A stretch of 64,000 nt of DNA from an uncultured Clostridia bacterium (lineage in GTDB: Bacteria; Bacillota; Clostridia; Christensenellales; Pumilibacteraceae): the NCBI GenBank assembly GCA_947175335.1, contig CAMWMF010000004.1, forward strand, positions 62,001 through 126,000, written 5' to 3'. Every line of letters begins with the position of its first letter. The stretch's first letter is position 1. Below, piece by piece: positions 18,050 to 27,377 of this stretch. A program made the translations under genes and the position numbers. The notes under the pieces are model-generated. The model was not told the DNA's origin. It saw nothing but the letters and a program-made list of their open reading frames with translations, and ran no database searches.

Positions 18050-19588
18050 TCACATTGAAAGCTCTTTTTGTATTCTTTCGTTACAAATATTGGCGTAATA
18101 CATGCAAGCAAGCAGTGCCTCGCCACATTCTCGCTTTAAACTGCCGTTGAACGCCCGAAGACAGCGGAACCCAAATCCGTCCGTCGCTTGCGTAAGCCGC
18201 CCGACACGCGGGTAGTATTCGCGTTTTACGCGCTTTATTTTGCGCGCCTTGACTTTGAGCGAGTAGCCGTAATCGATAAATACGTCTTTCATATCGATTA
18301 GGTAGAAATCGCTGTCCAACTTGTCGGTTGTAAGCGACGGAAGCGCCTTGTCGGGCTTTTGTCCGGACAGCGCTGTCACGGCAAACTTTTTCGATTTGCT
18401 TTGCAGTATTTCCGTCAGCTCGTCGGCGGTGTATTTTGCGATAACGTAAAAGTACATATTGGGCTTGCCGCCTTCCAACAGGTCGCGCGCAATTCCCAAA
18501 AGATTGGTGGAAAGATCGAAGCCGATAAGGTCGGACTCGTCAAGCCCGAAATTCTTTTTTACGGTGGTCAAAATGATTTTACGGAAGGTGTCGTTGGCGT
18601 GTTTTGGAGTGTTGCCGATTTTGCCGTCATCTTCGAGTATGACGTCCGATTTTTTCATAGCGAGCGAAATTGGCTGGGCGAACTTGTTTTTCCATGTGGT
18701 TTTGCTGTGTCCGCGCTTTTCCAAAAGAAGGTAGCCGTCCTTGGAAAAAATAAGGCCGTTAATGCCTATTTGGTTGGCAAGTTGAGACTTGGACAGGGGA
18801 CTTACTTTTGCGCCGTATTCGAACATCCCGCGTATAGAAACGGTATCGTCAAGCTTGTAATCCATACAGCGGTTGGTGACAAGCATATCGTAATACTGCG
18901 TGCGGCGGGTGTTGAGCACAAGCCTGCCGTCCGAAAACTCTATGTCGTCCAAGCGGATCGTGTCGTTGTTGCGCGAGGTTGAATTTTTGTGCGCGCCCAT
19001 AAGCGCAAGCTTATTTTCGGTGACGAACCGAGGAAGCTCGAACATATCGGTGCTGTCGTTAAAGGTTACTTGTGTATCGCCCAAAATATTGGCAAAAATG
19101 CTAACGCTCGGCAGTTGAAGCTTGCCGTTCATATACGAGTTTATATCGGCTTGACGCGCTTTGTAGCCGTCGGAGTATTTGTCGGCAATCGGATTTTTAG
19201 GCGGCTTGCGGCTGCTTGCAACATTGTATAGTGACATGACAACGCCGTCCTTGTCGCAAAAATCCTTGGTTTTGTCCATTGCGTATTTGGCGTGCTTGTT
19301 GTAGCGGCAAATGATTTTGTGATGGTCGTCGTCGATTTTGTACGATTCTTCGAGTAGCTTCATGCACTTGACGACGATGCTTGCCACAATCAACGACACG
19401 GCGGCAATCAGGAATATGGAAATAACGTCCACGCTGGTGACAATTTCCATAATCTTTTCGCCGATTTTTTCGGGCGGTGAGAACGCTCCGCCCAAGGCGA
19501 GTATGCCAACGATACAGCCGATAAGGAATATCAACCGCACCCAAAAGTTGCCGATTAGCTTTTGCATGAATTTTAAAAATCGTTTCAT
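18050..19588 (-). CDS. Membrane-anchored protein with a NUDIX-like fold segment
   Basis: Two N-terminal TM helices; INGLIFSKDGYLLLEKRGHSKTTWKNKFAQPISLAMKK. Confidence 0.5.
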   Translation of the reverse strand: MKRFLKFMQKLIGNFWVRLIFLIGCIVGILALGGAFSPPEKIGEKIMEIVTSVDVISIFLIAAVSLIVASIVVKCMKLLEESYKIDDDHHKIICRYNKHAKYAMDKTKDFCDKDGVVMSLYNVASSRKPPKNPIADKYSDGYKARQADINSYMNGKLQLPSVSIFANILGDTQVTFNDSTDMFELPRFVTENKLALMGAHKNSTSRNNDTIRLDDIEFSDGRLVLNTRRTQYYDMLVTNRCMDYKLDDTVSIRGMFEYGAKVSPLSKSQLANQIGINGLIFSKDGYLLLEKRGHSKTTWKNKFAQPISLAMKKSDVILEDDGKIGNTPKHANDTFRKIILTTVKKNFGLDESDLIGFDLSTNLLGIARDLLEGGKPNMYFYVIAKYTADELTEILQSKSKKFAVTALSGQKPDKALPSLTTDKLDSDFYLIDMKDVFIDYGYSLKVKARKIKRVKREYYPRVGRLTQATDGFGFRCLRAFNGSLKRECGEALLACMYYANICNERIQKELSM

Positions 19589-19612
19589 ATCTAAAAGTGC
19601 CTCTATATTCCG

Positions 19613-20356
19613 TTATAGTCTATCGTCGTCGTCCAATATTACCGCACCGTCTACGTTGCGTATTATAGATACTTCGCCTGCGTCCACCGCGACGGTGGCG
19701 TTGCCTATGCGCACGATAAGCGAGCCGTCGTCGGCTATTTGTTCGGCATAGCCGCGCACCGTCAAGCCGTTGTGCGTAAATTCCACCGTTCTGCCTACGT
19801 TTATGCACAGGTTGCCGTAACGGATATTATCGAAAGTGGCAATCGTCGCGCGCTTTATCATTCTAAGTAGACCCGTTACAAATGCCGAGGCGCGGGCGAC
19901 AGGCGCTTCCAAAGATATTGCAATATCGCCGAGCCCCGCTTTTTCAAGCTCTTTGGGATTGGTGGCGAAGTTTATGCCTATGCCCACGAGATACTCGGCT
20001 TTGCGCACCGCTTTGCACAAAATGCCCGCGACCTTCTTGTCGTAGAGCATTACGTCGTTGACCCATTTTATTTTGGTTTGCACGCCCAATATTGCCTCAA
20101 TGGCGTCGTGTACTGCAAGCCCCACGGCGGGGGTAAGCGTGTGCGGGTTTATGTACACGCCCTGCACGCGCATAACTATGTAAAGTCCGCCGTCGGGGCA
20201 AAAAAATGTATGATCGCCTCTGCCGACGCCCTTGGTTTGGCGTTGCGCGATTATAGCGTCGTACTTGCCGATCTCGTCGAAGGTGGATTCGCAAGTATCG
20301 ACAAACTTGACGTTAAGCCCCGTATGCAAACGAATGAATTTTTCGTTGAGTATCAT
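19613..20356 (-). CDS. birA: Biotin--[acetyl-CoA-carboxylase] ligase
   Basis: STFDEIGKYDAIIAQRQTKGVGRGDHTFFCPDGGLYIVM, KWVNDVMLYDKKVAGIL. Confidence 0.9.
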   Translation of the reverse strand: MILNEKFIRLHTGLNVKFVDTCESTFDEIGKYDAIIAQRQTKGVGRGDHTFFCPDGGLYIVMRVQGVYINPHTLTPAVGLAVHDAIEAILGVQTKIKWVNDVMLYDKKVAGILCKAVRKAEYLVGIGINFATNPKELEKAGLGDIAISLEAPVARASAFVTGLLRMIKRATIATFDNIRYGNLCINVGRTVEFTHNGLTVRGYAEQIADDGSLIVRIGNATVAVDAGEVSIIRNVDGAVILDDDDRL

Positions 20357-20493
20357 AATTGTATTGTAATATATAAATAATAAAAAATCAAGTTTTTTGG
20401 TAATACAAATATTAAAAGTCGCGCGTAAAGGGTTGATATTTATTCAAAAATAGTTTACAATATGGTGTAACAAATACGATAGGAGAATTGTAT

Positions 20494-21708
20494 ATGAAGC
20501 AAAACGTTTTCGACACGCTTGAAGCCCGCGGTTTTATTAAGCAAACTGTGTACAAGGACGACTTGTACAAACTTTTGGGGTCGCAGTCGGTCACGTTTTA
20601 TTGCGGGTTCGATCCGACGGCGGACAGCCTGCACATAGGTCACTTTATCCCGCTTATGGCTGCGTCCATTATGCAAAAGGCGGGACACAAGCCTATACTG
20701 CTTGTGGGCGGCGGTACGGCAATGATAGGCGATCCGTCTGGGCGCAACGATATGCGGCAAATGATGACGCGCGAAACGGTGGAAGGGTACGTGGAAAAAA
20801 TCAAACCCCAACTCGCGCGGTTTTTGAGCTTTGAAGGCGAAAACGCGGCGGTCATAGTCAACAACGCCGATTGGCTGTGCAAGCTTAACTATATAGACTT
20901 TTTGCGCGATTACGGCGCGTATCTTTCGGTAAACAAAATGCTGACCGCAGACTGTTTTAAAACGCGGCTGGAAAAGGGTTTGAGCTTTTTGGAATTCAAC
21001 TATATGCCTATGCAAGCGTACGACTTTTTGCGCCTTTTCACCGATTACGGTTGCATGCTGGAAATCGGCGGCAACGACCAGTGGAGCAATATTTTGGCGG
21101 GCGCCGACTTTATTCGCCGCGTAGCGCACAAGGACGCATATGCCCTTACTTGCTCTTTGCTCGAAACCAAGGACGGCAAAAAGATGGGCAAGACCCAAAA
21201 GGGCGCGCTGTGGCTGGATGCGAACAAAACCACGCCGTATGAGATGTACCAGTACTTCCGCAACGTCGACGACGAGGAAGTGGAAAACTGCCTGCGGCTT
21301 TTGACTTATGTTGATTTGAACGAAATAAAGGAAATGTGTGCGCACCGCGACGAGCGCATAAATAACGCCAAAAAGCGGCTTGCTTACGAGGTGACAAAGA
21401 TTATTCACGGCGAAGCGGCGGCTGTCGACGCGCAAGCTAAGGCGCAGGCGGCGTTCGAGGGCGGCAATGCCGAAATGCCTACCGTGACGATAAGCGCAAA
21501 CGGCGAAAGCGGTCTATTGGACGTTATGGTGGCGTGCAAGGTGTGCGCGTCCAAGGGCGAGGCGCGTAGGCTTATAGAAGGCGGTGGCGTTAAGATAGAC
21601 GACAAAAAGGTTGACAACGTTACCGGCAAGGTGGGCGATTACACAGGCAATACCGAGTTCGTTTTGTGCAAGGGCAAAAAGGTTCGCCTTAAAGTAATAA
21701 TGCAATGA
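20494..21708 (+). CDS. tyrS: Tyrosyl-tRNA synthetase
   Basis: FYCGFDPTADSLHIGHFIPL, GGNDQWSNI, KMGKTQKG (KMSKS-like), C-terminal S4 domain. Listed ORF starts at TTG 20488; ATG 20494 fits better. Confidence 0.97.
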   Translation: MKQNVFDTLEARGFIKQTVYKDDLYKLLGSQSVTFYCGFDPTADSLHIGHFIPLMAASIMQKAGHKPILLVGGGTAMIGDPSGRNDMRQMMTRETVEGYVEKIKPQLARFLSFEGENAAVIVNNADWLCKLNYIDFLRDYGAYLSVNKMLTADCFKTRLEKGLSFLEFNYMPMQAYDFLRLFTDYGCMLEIGGNDQWSNILAGADFIRRVAHKDAYALTCSLLETKDGKKMGKTQKGALWLDANKTTPYEMYQYFRNVDDEEVENCLRLLTYVDLNEIKEMCAHRDERINNAKKRLAYEVTKIIHGEAAAVDAQAKAQAAFEGGNAEMPTVTISANGESGLLDVMVACKVCASKGEARRLIEGGGVKIDDKKVDNVTGKVGDYTGNTEFVLCKGKKVRLKVIMQ

Positions 21709-22313
21709 TAGTTTGCGTCAACGAGGGCGAAAAAGAGCTTGTCATCAAGAAGTCGCGGTTTATAGCTATATCGCGGCATATAGAAACGCGCGACGACGTT
21801 AAGCCGATTATCGATGCGCTAAAAGCCGAGCACCCCGATGCGCGCCATGTGTGTTACGGATATATAGCCGACGAAAAGGGCGACGACTTCGGTTACGACG
21901 ACAACGGCGAGCCGACGGGCACTGCGGGCAAGCCCATATATTCGGCGCTTGCTTCGAGCGATGCGCGTAAGACATGCATAGCGGTAGTGCGCTACTTCGG
22001 CGGCATCAAGCTGGGCGCGGGCGGACTTACTCGCGCGTACAGGCAGAGCGCCGCTGACCTTATAGCCCAAGTGGGCGTAAGCAAGGCGGAAAAGCGCACG
22101 GCGATAGAAATATGCTGCAACAACGAGGTGTATAAGCGCGTAAACGCCGTTGTGCGCGGTGTTAACGGCACAATCGAACAAATACGCTACGAAGCCAACG
22201 TGTCGTTTACGGCGGTAATACCGACCGAAAATGCGAACGAACTTATAAAGACTTTGGACGGACTTAAAGCGGAGTATAGGATAGTCGGCGAGCGGTACGC
22301 AGCTGTACAATAA
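21705..22313 (+). CDS. YigZ/IMPACT family protein
   Basis: KSRFIAISRHIETRDD, DDNGEPTGTAGKPIYSAL, VRYFGGIKLGAGGLTRAYR. Confidence 0.93.
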   Translation: MIVCVNEGEKELVIKKSRFIAISRHIETRDDVKPIIDALKAEHPDARHVCYGYIADEKGDDFGYDDNGEPTGTAGKPIYSALASSDARKTCIAVVRYFGGIKLGAGGLTRAYRQSAADLIAQVGVSKAEKRTAIEICCNNEVYKRVNAVVRGVNGTIEQIRYEANVSFTAVIPTENANELIKTLDGLKAEYRIVGERYAAVQ

Positions 22314-22347
22314 CAGCGAGTAGGCTGCCGATATATACGGGGAAATT

Positions 22348-23301
22348 ATGCAAGCTGAACAAATTATCAAACAAATAAAAAGCGTGTGCGGACTGGAAGT
22401 AAGCGAGGTTAAAACGCCGAATGATATTCCTGACGGCGGGATTTTGCGCGACGAAAAAAATGGCGTTATTGTTTTTTCGGTTACAAAGGACGGCAGGACG
22501 TATTCGTTTAGTATGCGCGGCAACAGCGAAAGCGATATGGTCACCGCAGCGCTTGCGCGCGAGTATGTAATAGGACTGCTTGCCAAAGCTCCGTCCGATC
22601 CGTTTGCCGAATTTTTGCGCGGCGCGAGTAGTGTTCCGCAAGGCGTACATGTGGGCAAGTCCGACTATTTTGTGTTTGCCGTGTACAGCGAGGCTGGCAA
22701 CCACAACGTTACCGAATACCTTGCCACAATGGCGGACGGGCATGATTTTGTGACCGATATGTCGGAAGGCATTACCGCGTTTTGCAAGGTGTCGGACAAC
22801 GATACGGACTATCGCTCTGCGGGCGAGTTTGCCGCAGTATTAAAGGAAAATCTTTCCGAGGAGCTTAAAGAACACGTAAAAATCGGCGTGGGTGGCGTTG
22901 CGCACGGTGTGTCCGAATTGCCCAAATATTACGCATACGCAAAATCCGCGCTTATAGGCGGCGCGGAGTTCGATCCGTTAAGCGATATATATTCCTACAA
23001 GGAATACGCGCTTATAAAGTCACTGGCATTGCTTACGTCGGCGGATAAGGAGCGGTACGTAAAGACTGTGCTCGATAGGTCATACCGCGAGGTGCTGTCC
23101 GATTCCGAATTGATGACGGCGGCGGACGCATTTATCAAGCACTCGCTCAACATATCGGAAGCGAGCAGGCATATGTACGTTCACCGCAATACGCTCATTT
23201 ATCGGCTGGACAAGATAGAGCGGCTCACCGGACTTAACATACGCAACTTTAACGACGCAATGACTTTCCGTATTGCGTGCTTAGTTTACAAAATGTTATA
23301 G
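22348..23301 (+). CDS. CdaR/PucR-type helix-turn-helix regulator
   Basis: C-terminal AFIKHSLNISEASRHMYVHRNTLIYRLDKIERLTGLNIRNFNDAMTFRIACLV. Confidence 0.87.
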   Translation: MQAEQIIKQIKSVCGLEVSEVKTPNDIPDGGILRDEKNGVIVFSVTKDGRTYSFSMRGNSESDMVTAALAREYVIGLLAKAPSDPFAEFLRGASSVPQGVHVGKSDYFVFAVYSEAGNHNVTEYLATMADGHDFVTDMSEGITAFCKVSDNDTDYRSAGEFAAVLKENLSEELKEHVKIGVGGVAHGVSELPKYYAYAKSALIGGAEFDPLSDIYSYKEYALIKSLALLTSADKERYVKTVLDRSYREVLSDSELMTAADAFIKHSLNISEASRHMYVHRNTLIYRLDKIERLTGLNIRNFNDAMTFRIACLVYKML

Positions 23302-23307
23302 ACAATG

Positions 23308-23547
23308 CTACGACCGCGCTTTCGTGCCGAAATATTTTATAATAAGCCCGAGCGTTTGAGCGGGGATTAGCTTTTTAAGCGTCGCGAACGAATCTATGCG
23401 CGGCGCTTTTTGATTGTTTTCGTACATTTGCGACAATAACGAGGTCAGTGCCGACGGGTCTGGATTTTCGGTCAGTTTGAGCAAGGCTTGTTCTTTTTCG
23501 CCAAGCTTGCCTTTAAGCAGCAGCGGAAGTATTTGTTTAATGTCCAT
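23308..23547 (-). CDS. Small hypothetical protein
   Basis: MDIKQILPLLLKGKLGEKEQALLKL with AGGAG upstream; listed ORF start at 23637 is probably too long. Confidence 0.6.
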   Translation of the reverse strand: MDIKQILPLLLKGKLGEKEQALLKLTENPDPSALTSLLSQMYENNQKAPRIDSFATLKKLIPAQTLGLIIKYFGTKARS

Positions 23548-23610
23548 AAATAACTCCTTATGTAACTTTATTTGACTGTTATTCATAAAATATTGCGTGG
23601 AGGATTTTTT

Positions 23611-23880
23611 ATGCGCAGTATACGGGATTTCGGACATGACGGTAATAAAAATGATAACTCGACGCTAAAAGAAGACGTGCAGGCGGTCGCCGCAAAATAC
23701 GCGGGCAGGAGCGAGGAGGAGCTGCTTCGCGCACTCAAACAGAATGTAGCTGCGGCAAAGCGTAACGGCACGTTTTCTACCGAACAGTTGGACGGCTTTG
23801 TGTCGTTTGTGTCGTCCGGCTTGGACGAGCAATCGCGGCAGCGGCTTCTATCGCTTGTGGAAATGATAAAAGCGGAGTAG
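23611..23880 (+). CDS. Small hypothetical protein
   Basis: MRSIRDFGHDGNK with GGAGG upstream; divergent from the preceding gene. Confidence 0.6.
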   Translation: MRSIRDFGHDGNKNDNSTLKEDVQAVAAKYAGRSEEELLRALKQNVAAAKRNGTFSTEQLDGFVSFVSSGLDEQSRQRLLSLVEMIKAE

Positions 23881-23895
23881 GTTTTTGCACTAACT

Positions 23896-25029
23896 CTACT
23901 TACTTATTTCTCTAATCGCTTTTACAAAGAACTCAACTTCGCTTGCGGTGTTGTGGTAGGACAGCGACGCGCGCACCGCGCCGCAGTCTAGCGTGCCTAA
24001 ATACGTATGGCACAGCGGTGCGCAGTGCAATCCGCAGCGCACGGCAATATCGTACTGTTCGTTCAAAATGTTGCCGACGGCGGCGGCGTTTGTTTTTGCG
24101 AGGTTAAAGCATACGATGTTAGGTAAAGTGTTATACTTGCCGTAAATCTTGACGCCGCTAATTTTGCTCAGCTCGGTGCGCAGCAAGTCGCCGATATTCG
24201 CAAGGTTGCGCGTTACGCTAAGCGGCTGTCTTTGGTAGTGCGTTATTGCCGCAATCAATGCGAATATAGAATTGACGGGCAGCGTACCGCTTTCAAACCC
24301 TTCGGGGAAGTCGGTCGGTTGTACAAGCGTATGCGACGCCGTGCCCGTGCCGCCCAACCGCAGCGGCAACAGCGGAGGATTGCCGCGTACACACAAGCAC
24401 CCCAAGCCTTGCGGACCGTGCAGCCCTTTGTGCGGAGAAAAGCATAGATAATTACACCCGATTTCGCGCATGTTCACGTCCAAATATCCGACTGACTGTG
24501 CACCGTCTATAAGGTAGGGTATTCCGTGGCGTTTTGCGATATTGCCTATTTGCGCGACGGGCGCGACAACGCCTGTAACGTTTGAAGCGTGATTGACCGC
24601 GATAAGGTAGGTGTTGGGACGAATGGCGCGTTCCACCTCGGCGGGGTCGATAACGCCGTGCGCGTTTGGTTTGACTGCGGTATATGAGACGTTCATACGC
24701 TTGCTCAGCTCATGAATGGGGCGGAGCGTGCTGTTGTGCTCGTATATTGTCGTCACTATATGTCCGCCTTTTTTGGCTGTGCCGAATATAACGGTATTAA
24801 GCGCGTCCGTGCAGTTGAATGTGAACGCCGTATCGTCGCAAGCGGTAAGCTTTTGCACCGCTTTTCGCGCCTCGTAAACTATTTGGGCGGCTTTAATGGC
24901 AGCGGAATGACTGCCGCGTCCTGCGTTCGCACTGAGGCTTTTTAGCGCGTACGCGTCGGCTTTTATTACGCATTCGGGTTTGATCATAGTGGTTGCGGCG
25001 TTGTCGAAATAAATCATGACAGAAGGCAC
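23896..25029 (-). CDS. Aminotransferase class V / cysteine desulfurase family protein
   Basis: YFDNAATTMIKPE, HASNVTGVVAPV, LIDGAQSVGYLDV, CFSPHKGLHGPQGLG. Confidence 0.92.
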   Translation of the reverse strand: MPSVMIYFDNAATTMIKPECVIKADAYALKSLSANAGRGSHSAAIKAAQIVYEARKAVQKLTACDDTAFTFNCTDALNTVIFGTAKKGGHIVTTIYEHNSTLRPIHELSKRMNVSYTAVKPNAHGVIDPAEVERAIRPNTYLIAVNHASNVTGVVAPVAQIGNIAKRHGIPYLIDGAQSVGYLDVNMREIGCNYLCFSPHKGLHGPQGLGCLCVRGNPPLLPLRLGGTGTASHTLVQPTDFPEGFESGTLPVNSIFALIAAITHYQRQPLSVTRNLANIGDLLRTELSKISGVKIYGKYNTLPNIVCFNLAKTNAAAVGNILNEQYDIAVRCGLHCAPLCHTYLGTLDCGAVRASLSYHNTASEVEFFVKAIREISK

Positions 25030-25125
25030 TCCAAATTCATATAACGGAATAAGACCGTAAAAAGACTGTTATTAGTTAATGGCGAATTTTGACGGTTTAG
25101 AACTATTAAGAGGAAATTATAGCGT

Positions 25126-25380
25126 ATGAATTACATTTTTTCGTTTTCTTCACGTAACAGTGCAATAAGGTTTTGCGACGCGGTAGCTGCGGTAGGTGGG
25201 CGCGCCAAGTTGGTCAACGCGCCGATAGAAAGCGGGTCGGGCTGCGGACTCGCCGTCAAGTGCAACGATTACAAGCTGTGTCAAAACGTACTCAACTGCG
25301 GGCACTTCGGGTACTTGCGGGAGATATACGAGTACGACGGTCAAACATATAAATCTTTATACAGACAATCGAATTATTAA
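25126..25380 (+). CDS. DUF3343 putative Se/S carrier-like protein
   Basis: 84 aa MNYIFSFSSRNSAIRFCDAV...SGCGLAVKCNDY; divergent from desulfurase gene. Confidence 0.7.
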   Translation: MNYIFSFSSRNSAIRFCDAVAAVGGRAKLVNAPIESGSGCGLAVKCNDYKLCQNVLNCGHFGYLREIYEYDGQTYKSLYRQSNY

Positions 25381-25386
25381 AATACC

Positions 25387-25415
25387 TTTACATTTATTTT
25401 TTATTGTGGTACAAT
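25387..25415 (+). promoter_or_regulatory. Promoter upstream of nth
   Basis: TTTACA, 17 nt, TACAAT. Confidence 0.6.
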
Positions 25416-25486
25416 GTATACGAGCAAGTATGCCTTGCTTACATTTTTCGTGCCCGATAGTAGGCGAAGCGGCAAAAACACATACT

Positions 25487-26116
25487 ATGAACGAACAATT
25501 ACTCGAAAAACTGAAACAAACTTATCCCGACGCATGTTGCGAGCTGGAATACGGCAATGATTTTGAATTGCTTATTTCGGTTATACTAAGCGCACAGTGT
25601 ACGGACAAGCGTGTCAACATAGTTACGCGCAAGCTTTTCGGTGTGGCTAACACGCCGCAAGCTTTTTGCGATATGCCGCTCGAAACGTTGGAAGAGTATA
25701 TCAAAAGCTGCGGACTGTACAAAAACAAGGCGGCGAACATAAAAAAGTGCTGCGAGGAGTTAGTGAACAAATTCGGCGGCAAAGTGCCGAGTACAATGAA
25801 CGAGCTGTTGTCGCTGGCGGGCGTGGGCAGAAAAACGGCCAACGTAATGCTGAGCGTCGCGTTCGGTCAGCCGGCGATAGCGGTGGACACACACGTATTC
25901 CGCGTAGCGAATAGGCTTGGCCTTACTCGCGGCAAAACGCCCGACGAGGTGGAAAAAGACTTGTGTGCGGCGTTCAAGCCCGAAGATTACCGCGACGTGC
26001 ATTTTTTGCTTATCAGGCACGGCAGGGACTGCTGTCATGCCCGCACACCCGATTGCGAGGGCTGCACTGTAAAAGAGCATTGTCCGCACGGAATATCGTA
26101 TGCACAGATAATTTAA
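25487..26116 (+). CDS. nth: Endonuclease III
   Basis: LSAQCTDKRVN, LAGVGRKTANVML, VDTHVFRVANRLGL, C-terminal Fe-S cysteines CHARTPDCEGCTVKEHCP. Start chosen downstream of the predicted promoter. Confidence 0.95.
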   Translation: MNEQLLEKLKQTYPDACCELEYGNDFELLISVILSAQCTDKRVNIVTRKLFGVANTPQAFCDMPLETLEEYIKSCGLYKNKAANIKKCCEELVNKFGGKVPSTMNELLSLAGVGRKTANVMLSVAFGQPAIAVDTHVFRVANRLGLTRGKTPDEVEKDLCAAFKPEDYRDVHFLLIRHGRDCCHARTPDCEGCTVKEHCPHGISYAQII

Positions 26117-26126
26117 GTGGGTCAAT

Positions 26127-27377
26127 ATGTTTATAGACAGAGCAAAAATTTATATAAAGGCTGGCGACGGCGGCGACGGCTGTACGTCGTTCTATACCGA
26201 AAAGTACGTGCCCAACGGCGGCCCCGACGGCGGCGACGGCGGCGACGGCGGCAGCGTGGTGTTCAAGGTAAATCCCAACGCGGCGTCGCTTTCCGAATTC
26301 CGCTTCGGCAAGCATTACCGTGCCGAAAACGGCAGCAACGGTTCGGGCAAAAATCGTCATGGCAAAAACGGCGCCGATTTGGTTTTGTACGTGCCGCGCG
26401 GCACTGTGTTGCGCGACGAGCAGTCGGGCGCTATTATTGCGGACATGTTCTATCCCGACGACAGCGTTACGGTGCTTAAAGGCGGAATAGGCGGCAAGGG
26501 CAATGCCCGATTCAAGTCGTCGCGCAGGCAAGCGCCCGGGTTCAGCCAAAAGGGCGAGCCGACCAAGGAACGCTCAATTGTTTTGGAGTTAAAAACCATT
26601 GCCGACGTCGGACTTGCGGGACTTCCAAATGCGGGTAAGTCGACGTTGCTGTCTGTGCTTACGGGTGCAAATCCCAAGATAGCGAACTATCCGTTCACAA
26701 CGCTCACGCCCAACCTCGGCGTGTGCTACGTGGACGAGAATTCTTTTACGGTAGCGGACATCCCCGGACTTATAGAGGGCGCGGCGGACGGCGCGGGGCT
26801 CGGCCACAGGTTTTTGCGGCACATAGACCGCACGCGCATAATCGTACACGTTGTCGACATATCAACCGACGGCGACGCGGTCAAGGATTACGAAATAGTC
26901 AACAACGAGCTGTTTAGGTATAATAAAGAGTTGATGGACGTGCCGCAGCTGATTGCGCTCAACAAAATCGATTGTGCGGATAAGGATAAAATCAAGGATT
27001 TCCGCGCACGCGTAAAGGGCGAGATTTACGAGATAAGCGGCGTTACGCACAGCGGACTGGACGCGCTGTCACGCGCGATATCGCGGCGGCTTGCGACACT
27101 TCCGCCTCCGTCGCCGATAGAGTTCGAGCCGTTCGCGTACGAGGAAGTCGATCCCAATTCCTACGCCATATCACGCGCGGACGACGGCGCGTACGTGCTT
27201 AGCGGCGCGATGATAGAAAAGCTTGCCCGCACGGTAGTGCTGGACGACCGCGACAGCTTTATGTACTTTCAGCGTAGGTTGGATGTTGGCGGCGTAACCA
27301 AGGCGCTCAAAAAAGCGGGAATAAAATCGGGCGATTTAGTCAGAATACTCGATACGGAGTTTACTTATGAAGAATAA
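26127..27377 (+). CDS. obgE: Obg-family GTPase with C-terminal OCT domain
   Basis: Glycine-rich N-domain, GLAGLPNAGKSTLLSVLTGANPKIANYPFTT, DIPGLIEGA, NKIDC. Confidence 0.97.
   Translation: MFIDRAKIYIKAGDGGDGCTSFYTEKYVPNGGPDGGDGGDGGSVVFKVNPNAASLSEFRFGKHYRAENGSNGSGKNRHGKNGADLVLYVPRGTVLRDEQSGAIIADMFYPDDSVTVLKGGIGGKGNARFKSSRRQAPGFSQKGEPTKERSIVLELKTIADVGLAGLPNAGKSTLLSVLTGANPKIANYPFTTLTPNLGVCYVDENSFTVADIPGLIEGAADGAGLGHRFLRHIDRTRIIVHVVDISTDGDAVKDYEIVNNELFRYNKELMDVPQLIALNKIDCADKDKIKDFRARVKGEIYEISGVTHSGLDALSRAISRRLATLPPPSPIEFEPFAYEEVDPNSYAISRADDGAYVLSGAMIEKLARTVVLDDRDSFMYFQRRLDVGGVTKALKKAGIKSGDLVRILDTEFTYEE

Noticed and set aside
20357-20493. Possible T-box leader upstream of tyrS
   Set aside because: The gap is short and AT-rich; no Stem I, T-box core or terminator/antiterminator seen.
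20455-21435. 326-aa minus-strand ORF
   Set aside because: Antisense to tyrS; spurious.
25406-25486. Upstream start of nth ORF
   Set aside because: Overlaps the predicted TTTACA-N17-TACAAT promoter; conserved sequence starts near 25487.
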